A stretch of 11,588 nt of DNA from positions 1 to 11,588 of the forward strand of contig CAYRYZ010000043.1 of the NCBI GenBank assembly GCA_964428745.1. The letters are read 5' to 3'. This DNA comes from GCA-002713455 sp964428745 (GTDB lineage: Bacteria; Fidelibacterota; Marinisomatia; Marinisomatales; TCS55). This document shows positions 6,268 through 11,588 of this stretch, one piece after another; position 1 is the first letter of the stretch; each line of letters starts with the position of its first letter. The position numbers were made by a program, and so were the translations under genes. A model generated the notes under the pieces. The model saw only the letters and a list, made by a program, of their open reading frames with translations. It was not told the origin of the DNA and searched no databases.

Positions 6268-6495
6268 ATGGAAACTAAAGAGTTCGATCAATTGTCAAAC
6301 GAACATTTCGGTGTTAAAAAAGGTGCAAAGTTTAAAACAGTAAAATTTCACCATGAAGTTCATGGGGATTTAGAAGAGGGTGTCGAATTAATTTTAGATA
6401 GCATTGCTCATTATCCCACACGTTATTTATTTAAGGACGAAAATGGTAAAGTGTGGACTCTTCCAATTCATTCAGTTGAAATAATTAGTGAATAA
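6268..6495 (+). CDS. 75-residue protein of unknown function, first gene of the pxp operon
   Basis: A small acidic cytoplasmic protein with no signal or membrane segment. The second half has short alternating strands and turns (GAKFKTVKFHHEVHGDL, then YLFKDENGKVWTLPIHSVEII), which suggests a small SH3-like or other all-beta barrel, but I do not recognise a family. A good Shine-Dalgarno sequence (AAGGG, 6257-6261) precedes it. Its TAA (6493-6495) overlaps by one base the most likely pxpB start, so the two are probably translationally coupled. Its position suggests a link with 5-oxoproline metabolism, for instance an accessory or regulatory role, but this is only a context inference. It could also be an unrelated gene that happens to head the transcript. 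It is real by spacing, ribosome-binding site and composition. Confidence 0.75.
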   Translation: METKEFDQLSNEHFGVKKGAKFKTVKFHHEVHGDLEEGVELILDSIAHYPTRYLFKDENGKVWTLPIHSVEIISE

Positions 6496-7178
6496 TTCTG
6501 ATCTCTTATCCTAAGCTTATACCAGCATCTGATCGAGCAATTCTAGTTAAATTTGGAGATTCAATTACTAAAGATCTGCACAGGCAGGTTTTTTCTTTTA
6601 CAAAACATCTTTTGAATCATCCAAATGATGAAATTATGAATATTCACCCAGCATATAATTCAATAATGGTTTCTCTATCAAATTCAGCGCAATTAGATCA
6701 AATCACTACATATTTAAAAGATGCTATCTCTCAGTATGACATTGAAATTGAAAGTAAAACAAGAACTATAGAAATTCCTTTAGTCTATGGCGGTGAATAT
6801 GGCCCGGATTTAGAGCGTATCGCCAATTATTCGGATAAAAGTGAATCTGAAGTGATTAGGCTCCATTCTGAGGCAATATACACTGTTAACTTTATTGGTT
6901 TTTCTATTGGGTTTCCCTATTGCAGTGGTATGGATGAGTCAATTTCAACTCCTAGGCTTGAGACTCCTAGAAAGTTAGTTGATGCGGGTTCAGTCGGTAT
7001 AGCTGGAAATCAAACGGGCATTTACCCTTTATCTTCGCCGGGAGGTTGGAATTTAATTGGTAAAACACCAAAAACGATATTTAATACGAAGAATCCTGAA
7101 AACAGCTATTTAAAAATGGGAGACCAAATTCGTTTTATTTCGATTACAGAAGAAGAATTTCAAAGGGTTTCCCTTTGA
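6495..7178 (+). CDS. pxpB: 5-oxoprolinase subunit PxpB (KipI-like)
   Basis: PxpB, with PxpC and PxpA, hydrolyses 5-oxoproline to glutamate with ATP in the cytoplasm. Family motifs, counted from the ATT at 6495 (227 residues), are YGGEYGPDL (98-106), EVIRLHSEAIY (119-129), GFSIGFPY (135-142, where the family usually has Pro for the Ile), TPRLETPR (152-159) and the long block from GSVGIAGNQTG to LIGKTP (165-192). Start: in-frame homologous sequence extends to a stop at 6489, including SDRAILVKFGD, which is the normal N-terminal strand of the family. The TTG at 6612 would delete about 39 residues of this domain. No ATG, GTG or TTG exists between 6489 and 6612. ATT 6495 (overlapping the previous TAA), CTG 6498 and ATC 6501 are the only candidates near the right place. 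The stop TGA overlaps the pxpC start. Confidence 0.92.
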   Translation: MLISYPKLIPASDRAILVKFGDSITKDLHRQVFSFTKHLLNHPNDEIMNIHPAYNSIMVSLSNSAQLDQITTYLKDAISQYDIEIESKTRTIEIPLVYGGEYGPDLERIANYSDKSESEVIRLHSEAIYTVNFIGFSIGFPYCSGMDESISTPRLETPRKLVDAGSVGIAGNQTGIYPLSSPGGWNLIGKTPKTIFNTKNPENSYLKMGDQIRFISITEEEFQRVSL

Positions 7179-8101
7179 GTATAAGAATACTTAACCCTGG
7201 GCTTCAGACTACCATACAAGATCTTGGTAGAAATGGATATAGTCATTATGGGGTTTCTTCATCGGGCGCAGCAGATGATTTATCTTTTAGATTAGGGAAC
7301 CTAATAGTCGGGAATAAAGAAAATTTAGCGGCTATAGAAATGACATTGCTAGGAGGTGACTATAAATTTGACATTGATGCCAACATATCATTAACTGGTA
7401 GCAAGTTCGATGCAAAAATTGAGGGTGAATCTTTACATTTTTATAAGAATATACCTATCCAATCAGGTCAATTGTTATCCATTGGCCAATCATTGCAAGG
7501 ATCACGGTGCTACCTTGCTGTAAGAGGGGGCATCGATATCAATGATGTTTTATCTGCTAAAACCACTCATCTAACTTCTAAAATTGGAGGGGTAGATGGA
7601 AGGTCCTTAAAAAAAGATGATGTGTTAATAATAGGTGAAGAACAGAAATTATTAAACCCAATTAATATTAATGAAATGCTTGATATAAATATGTCTAAGT
7701 TATTAATAATAAAAGGTTTGCAAAGTAATTATATATCAAAATCTACTTGGAAAATATTCCTCAATCAAGAATATATAGTTTCTAACTTATCAAACAGAAT
7801 GGGCATTAGACTAGAAGGTAATTCCCTAAAATTAGATAACGAAAATGAAATAATAACTGAAGGTGTTCCCCTGGGAGCAATTCAACTACCAAGTAATGGC
7901 TATCCGATTATTTCTTTTGTAGAACATCAAACGACTGGAGGATACCCTAAAATTGCTAATGTGATATCATCTGAACTACACAAAGTAGGCCAATTGAAGC
8001 CAGGTGATAAATTTCAATTTGAGTTAGTGTCATTAGAGGAAGCAGAAGCACTTCGACATGAGAGAGAATTCTATATAAAGAGAATGGTAGATCATGGATA
8101 G
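7175..8101 (+). CDS. pxpC: 5-oxoprolinase subunit PxpC (KipA-like)
   Basis: PxpC is the partner of PxpB in the 5-oxoprolinase complex (carboxyltransferase A/B-like domain). The 308-residue protein has the diagnostic opening NPGLQTTIQDLGRNGYSHYG (7-26), SGAADDLSFRLGNLIVGN (30-47), RCYLAVRGGID (111-121), SNRMGIRLEG (206-215) and the C-terminal block GAIQLPSNGYPI followed by EHQTTGGYPKIA (250-261). In that block Glu replaces the Asp usual before xQTTGGY. The start is a TTG that shares four bases with the pxpB stop (TTGA) and has AAAGGG (7162-7167) seven bases before it, so the two subunits are translationally coupled, as expected for equimolar partners. The end overlaps the symporter gene by eight bases. 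Length is near the usual 310-340. Confidence 0.95.
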   Translation: MSIRILNPGLQTTIQDLGRNGYSHYGVSSSGAADDLSFRLGNLIVGNKENLAAIEMTLLGGDYKFDIDANISLTGSKFDAKIEGESLHFYKNIPIQSGQLLSIGQSLQGSRCYLAVRGGIDINDVLSAKTTHLTSKIGGVDGRSLKKDDVLIIGEEQKLLNPININEMLDINMSKLLIIKGLQSNYISKSTWKIFLNQEYIVSNLSNRMGIRLEGNSLKLDNENEIITEGVPLGAIQLPSNGYPIISFVEHQTTGGYPKIANVISSELHKVGQLKPGDKFQFELVSLEEAEALRHEREFYIKRMVDHG

Positions 8102-9479
8102 TTCTATAGCAATTCTTATAACCCTTATCTTTTATAAAGTAATTTTGATTATCATTGGTATTTGGGCAAATCGTAGAACAAAAAATACATCTGATTACTT
8201 TCTTGGCGGAGGGAAACTAGGTCCTTGGGTTGCTGCGTTAAGCGCATCTGCAAGTTCATCTTCTGCCTGGACACTGTTAGGTGTTAGTGGTGCAGCATAC
8301 CTATGGGGTTTACCTGCAATTTGGTTGTTTCCTGCAACTTTGTCAGGATTTGTTATTAATTGGTTTTATATAGCGCCTCGATTAAGCTCATATGGGCGTA
8401 ATATAAATGCTTTAACGTTGACGGATGTCTTAGCAACAGATCAAAATGGAGAATCTATTCGATTAATCCGCTGGATAGCATCAAGTATCATTTTATTTTG
8501 TTTTATATTTTATATAGCATCCCAATTTGATGCAGCTGGTCAATCATTCCAATCTACATTTGGAATAAAGAAAAACATTAGCATCATTCTTGGAGCTACT
8601 ATTATTCTAGTATATACTTTATTGGGCGGATTTTGGGCTGTGAGTGTAACAGATACACTCCAGGGCATTATGATGGCCATATCAGCCATCATTCTACCAT
8701 TTGTGGCAATAATGCATGTTGGTTTTAATAATATTATAAGTAATCTATCCATTCAAAGTTTATTTTTATCTCCAGCTGGTTTTGGAGGTATAATTTCATT
8801 CGGGTTTATTATCGGTACCATGGGAATAGGAATTGGTTATCCTGGACAACCGCATGTAGTAAATAGATTTTTAGCAATTAAGCCTGGTCAAAGTATTAAA
8901 GATGGAAAAATAATTGCAATTGTGTGGGCTCTGATAATTTATCCTGGGATGATATTATTAGGTTGGGCAGGCAGATTATTGGTTGATATTCCTAAAAATG
9001 AACAAATCCTAATAGAAATGAGCAACCAATTACTTCCTCCGGTAATTGCAGGTATAATTTTAGCATCAGTGCTATCAGCAATAATGTCTACAGCTGACAG
9101 TCAACTTTTAGTCGCTGCATCAAGTATAAGTCATGATTTGAAAGGTAAAAGTGACGAGTTTAGCTTGAAAGATACTCGAATAATTGTCGCAGTTATTTGT
9201 GTCTTAGCAGTTGCAATGGCAATTTTTGTTGATAAAACTATTTATAGCAGAGTTTTATTTGCTTTTTCAGCCATGGGTTCTGCTTTTGGTCCTCTACTTA
9301 TTGGTCGTTTAAATGGTAATGTAGATTCAAAATATGCTATGATTGCAATGTTAGTTGGATTTTTCGGAACCTTAATATTTTACTATTCAGACCTAAAGCC
9401 AGAGGGAAATCCTTTTGAAAGGATTTTACCATTCGTAACTTCTTGCTTGATAGTTTATACTGGAATGAAGAAAGGATAA
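8094..9479 (+). CDS. PutP-like sodium/solute symporter (SSS family), candidate 5-oxoproline importer
   Basis: A 461-residue inner-membrane protein with about 13 hydrophobic segments, the usual SSS topology. It aligns from memory with E. coli PutP without gaps over the first helices: DYFLGG, LGPWVAALSA (42-51), then SASSSSAW (52-59). The conserved TDTLQ (186-190), GYPGQPH (248-254) and MSTADSQLLV (331-340) are present. Ser332 and Thr333 match the Na2-site pair of PutP, which supports sodium coupling. Two deviations stand out: PutP Asp55, required for sodium-coupled proline uptake, is Ser55 here, and a new Asp146 occurs in helix 4 (ASQFDAAG). The gene overlaps pxpC and lies two bases before pxpA, so its substrate is probably 5-oxoproline, a close analogue of proline. 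That assignment is inference from context. Another amino acid, or proline itself, is possible. Confidence 0.88.
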   Translation: MDSSIAILITLIFYKVILIIIGIWANRRTKNTSDYFLGGGKLGPWVAALSASASSSSAWTLLGVSGAAYLWGLPAIWLFPATLSGFVINWFYIAPRLSSYGRNINALTLTDVLATDQNGESIRLIRWIASSIILFCFIFYIASQFDAAGQSFQSTFGIKKNISIILGATIILVYTLLGGFWAVSVTDTLQGIMMAISAIILPFVAIMHVGFNNIISNLSIQSLFLSPAGFGGIISFGFIIGTMGIGIGYPGQPHVVNRFLAIKPGQSIKDGKIIAIVWALIIYPGMILLGWAGRLLVDIPKNEQILIEMSNQLLPPVIAGIILASVLSAIMSTADSQLLVAASSISHDLKGKSDEFSLKDTRIIVAVICVLAVAMAIFVDKTIYSRVLFAFSAMGSAFGPLLIGRLNGNVDSKYAMIAMLVGFFGTLIFYYSDLKPEGNPFERILPFVTSCLIVYTGMKKG

Positions 9480-9481
9480 GC

Positions 9482-10201
9482 ATGGATATAAATTCAGATA
9501 TGGGTGAGTTAAATACCCTATTGGCCGATGGTACTTATGAAAAACTTATGAATCATGTAACATCTATCAATGTTGCTTGCGGAGGTCATGCAGGTGACCC
9601 AGAAATGATGGCTGCAATGCTTTCATTGGCAAAAGACAAGGGAATTCATATTGGTGCGCACCCAAGTTATCCAGATAAGGAAAACTTTGGGAGAGAAGAG
9701 ATGGAAGACATTGATACTAACGAATTAGAGGACTCAATTCGGAATCAAATAGAATCTTTAGTTGATGTAGCCTCTGAGTATGAAATGGAGTTAACTCATG
9801 TGAAACCTCATGGCGCTCTTTATAATCTTGCAGTTAATAATGAAGAAGTGTCTCAAACAATTGCCGAAGCCATTATTGATGTGGATTCTTCATATAAAGC
9901 AGTTGGATTGGCCGGATCTAAAATGTTAACTGTTTTTGACGCATTAGGACTAGATACAATAGCTGAAGGGTATGTTGATCGAGTTTATGAAGTAGATGGG
10001 ACACTAAGAAGTCGCAAACATGATAATGCACTTATTACTGATCCACAAAAAGCTGCAGATCAGATGAAAGAAATGTTGAATGGAAATGTTGTAACACTTG
10101 ATGGTTCTACTATTGAAATAAACATCCAAAGTGTTTGTATACATAGCGACACACCCAACGCTGTTGATATTGCTGAAGCAATAAAAAACCAGTTACAGTA
10201 A
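9482..10201 (+). CDS. pxpA: 5-oxoprolinase subunit PxpA (LamB/YcsF family)
   Basis: PxpA completes the three-subunit ATP-dependent 5-oxoprolinase. The 239-residue protein shows all family blocks: DINSDMGEL (2-10), NVACGGHAGDP (30-40), HIGAHPSYPDKENFGRE (56-72), HVKPHGALYN (106-115) and AEGYVDRVYEVDGTLRSR (161-178). ATG 9482 is chosen because DINSD is the normal N-terminus and AAAGGA (9471-9476) lies five bases upstream. An in-frame ATG at 9443 would add 13 unrelated residues inside the symporter gene. The gene follows the symporter by two bases. Gene order is B-C-transporter-A, with the transporter placed between the subunits. The stop TAA overlaps an ATT that might be the start of the next gene. 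Confidence 0.96.
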   Translation: MDINSDMGELNTLLADGTYEKLMNHVTSINVACGGHAGDPEMMAAMLSLAKDKGIHIGAHPSYPDKENFGREEMEDIDTNELEDSIRNQIESLVDVASEYEMELTHVKPHGALYNLAVNNEEVSQTIAEAIIDVDSSYKAVGLAGSKMLTVFDALGLDTIAEGYVDRVYEVDGTLRSRKHDNALITDPQKAADQMKEMLNGNVVTLDGSTIEINIQSVCIHSDTPNAVDIAEAIKNQLQ

Positions 10202-10206
10202 TTTAT

Positions 10207-11499
10207 TTGAATTTCACTTTTCGATTAATAATCTCTCTTTTATTGATCTCTACTTTTGGTTTTAGTCAAAAGTTAGCTCGTACAGAGAAGAAGATCAGAT
10301 CCTATGTTGAGAAACAAACTGATAATGCCATTGATCTCATCGAAAAAGTTGTAAATATCAACAGTGGTTCCTTAAATATTGAAGGAAATAAAGAAGTTGG
10401 TAATATCTTCCAGAAAGAATTAGATAAGCTAGGCTTTAAAACGTATTGGGTGACTTACCACGACAGCGTAAAACGAGCTGGCCACCTTTTCGCAGAAATG
10501 CGAGGGGGTAAGGGCAAAAAAATTGTTATGATCGGTCATTTAGATACTGTATTTGAAGTTGATCATCCATTCCAAAAATACACTCGTGATGGAGATAAAG
10601 CTTTTGGTCCAGGGATAGCAGATATGAAGGGTGGCGATGTATCAATGATTTATGCTATGAAAGCCTTAAATCATGTAGGTGCATTAAAAAATATGGATCT
10701 TACTCTTGTTTTTATTGGTGATGAAGAAAAACTTGGAGCACCATCTTCAATTGTAAGAAAAGAATTAATTGACGCTGGTAAATGGGCGGATATCGGATTA
10801 GGATTTGAAGGCGCTAGTGGAATGGATACTGGAACCATCGCAAGGAGGAGTTCATCGTCCTGGATATTAAAAACAACTGGAATTCAGGGACACTCATCAA
10901 GAGTTTTTAGTGAGACGTTAGGATATGGTGCAATTTTTGAATCCTCTCGTATATTAAACACATTTAGAAAAGATCTTTCTGAAGAGCAATACCTTACATT
11001 CAACCCGGGAGTTATGGTAGGTGGAACAGATGTTAAATATGATCCATTAAATTCACGGGGTTATGCTTTCGGTAAAACAAACGTGGTTTCACAATCGGTT
11101 GTAGTGCACGGCGGTATTAGAACTATATCAATGGATCAATTAGAAAACGCTAAGAATTCTATGAAAAAAATTGTTTCAAATAATTTACCAGGAACAACTG
11201 CCACTATAACGTTTAAGACAAGTTATCCGCCAATGGAGCCAACCAAGGCAAACTATTTACTGCTAGATCAATTAGAAGAAGTAAATAAAGCGCTAGGGTA
11301 TGGAGATCTTGAGCCATTGGACCCAAGTAAACGCGGTGCTGCAGATATTTCATTCGTGGCTCCTCATGTTAAAGCTGCATTAGCTGGCATGGGGCCAGAT
11401 GGACATGGTGGTCACTCAGAAAATGAATGGCTAGACTTATCTACGTTGCCTAAAACAACTTCACGTGCAGCAATTTTAATATATCGTTTGACTCGGTAA
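10207..11499 (+). CDS. Secreted M20-family metallopeptidase (carboxypeptidase G2-like)
   Basis: The 430-residue protein has a signal peptide (FRLIISLLLISTFGFSQ), so it acts outside the cytoplasm. The di-zinc site of M20 peptidases is complete: His111 and Asp113 in GHLDT, bridging Asp139 in GIADMKGG, catalytic Glu173 and metal ligand Glu174 in GDEEKLG, Glu201 in FEGA, and His403 in GGHSENEW. The lid/dimerisation domain is at about 210-320. The motif style is that of the glutamate carboxypeptidase (CPG2) group, which removes C-terminal glutamate or related residues. Because the gene follows pxpA by five bases, it may feed the oxoproline/glutamate pathway by releasing acidic or pyroglutamyl-containing products; the actual substrate is unknown. 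TTG 10207 is the listed start. ATT 10201, overlapping the pxpA stop, would add two residues and also gives a good signal peptide. No Shine-Dalgarno sequence is seen for either. Confidence 0.92.
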   Translation: MNFTFRLIISLLLISTFGFSQKLARTEKKIRSYVEKQTDNAIDLIEKVVNINSGSLNIEGNKEVGNIFQKELDKLGFKTYWVTYHDSVKRAGHLFAEMRGGKGKKIVMIGHLDTVFEVDHPFQKYTRDGDKAFGPGIADMKGGDVSMIYAMKALNHVGALKNMDLTLVFIGDEEKLGAPSSIVRKELIDAGKWADIGLGFEGASGMDTGTIARRSSSSWILKTTGIQGHSSRVFSETLGYGAIFESSRILNTFRKDLSEEQYLTFNPGVMVGGTDVKYDPLNSRGYAFGKTNVVSQSVVVHGGIRTISMDQLENAKNSMKKIVSNNLPGTTATITFKTSYPPMEPTKANYLLLDQLEEVNKALGYGDLEPLDPSKRGAADISFVAPHVKAALAGMGPDGHGGHSENEWLDLSTLPKTTSRAAILIYRLTR

Positions 11500-11515
11500 C
11501 TCATCAAAAAAATCA

Positions 11516-11531
11516 TAATTCGGGGGAATTA
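11516..11531 (+). terminator. Possible weak terminator hairpin after the pxp operon
   Basis: TAATTC, loop GGGG, GAATTA forms a 6-base-pair stem 17 bases after the M20 stop. A T run (11537-11542) follows after AATAA rather than directly, so termination would be weak. No better terminator is visible before the window ends. Confidence 0.3.
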
Positions 11532-11542
11532 AATAATTTTTT

Positions 11543-11577
11543 GTTTATTATCAATATAATATCTACTTATTGTAGAT
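11543..11577 (+). other. 35-base segment ending in a hairpin, resembling a Cas12a-type direct repeat (single copy)
   Basis: The segment starts GTTTA and ends with ATCTAC, loop TTATT, GTAGAT. Known Cas12a repeats are about 36 bases, start GTTTA or similar and end in TCTAC-loop-GTAGAT. Only one copy fits in the window (11 bases remain), so an array cannot be shown. A TATAAT lies at 11555-11560, and the dyad could instead be an operator at a promoter, or a chance hairpin in AT-rich DNA. Confidence 0.2.
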
Positions 11578-11588
11578 TATCTCCCACT

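Noticed and set aside
8540..8752. 70-codon minus-strand frame inside the symporter
   Set aside because: Shadow of membrane-segment codons; no ribosome-binding site or plausible protein.
9443..9481. Upstream ATG for pxpA
   Set aside because: The 13 extra residues are not part of the family, and the good AAAGGA site points to ATG 9482.

Overview
The window is an AT-rich, densely packed bacterial chromosome segment from a Gram-negative organism. Evidence for an outer membrane is a lipoprotein, a beta-barrel protein ending in Phe, and several secreted proteins with short signal peptides ending in A-Q or S-Q. The carboxypeptidase-regulatory-domain protein and the M1 peptidase with C-terminal HEAT repeats are typical of the Bacteroidetes/FCB group. 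Clear Shine-Dalgarno motifs (AAGGAG, AAAGGA, AAGGG) precede many starts, which is unlike typical Bacteroidetes, so an FCB-related marine lineage such as Candidatus Marinimicrobia is my best guess. This is inference, not proof.

Layout. Positions 1-2070 hold the 3' part of a secreted M1 aminopeptidase that starts outside the window. It is followed directly by a carboxypeptidase-regulatory-like cell-surface protein (about 2072-3229) that seems to lack an ATG/GTG/TTG start at the right place. Next come a small lipoprotein (3308-3769) and a previously unlisted 58-residue ORF (3773-3949). A perfect CRP-type palindrome (3965-3980) lies upstream of a small, lysine-rich secreted protein (4070-4393) that is closed by a strong intrinsic terminator. 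A DUF481-like outer-membrane beta-barrel (4500-5435) converges on a minus-strand RlmB-type rRNA methyltransferase (5439-6179).

Positions 6268-11499 form one tight co-directional operon: a 75-residue protein of unknown function, pxpB, pxpC, a PutP-like sodium/solute symporter, pxpA and a secreted M20 metallopeptidase. Neighbouring genes overlap or are separated by at most 5 bases. PxpABC is the prokaryotic ATP-dependent 5-oxoprolinase, which converts 5-oxoproline (pyroglutamate) to glutamate. The symporter between pxpC and pxpA is therefore a good candidate 5-oxoproline importer, and the exported peptidase may release its substrate or related amino acids from peptides. A promoter-like sequence overlapped by a 7+7 inverted repeat sits before the operon.

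Items most worth checking are the CRP-like class II promoter arrangement, the operator-like dyad at the pxp promoter, the replacement of the PutP Asp55 equivalent by Ser with a new Asp at residue 146, likely ATT start codons at tight junctions, and a Cas12a-repeat-like hairpin at the extreme 3' edge, which is a single copy and unproven.
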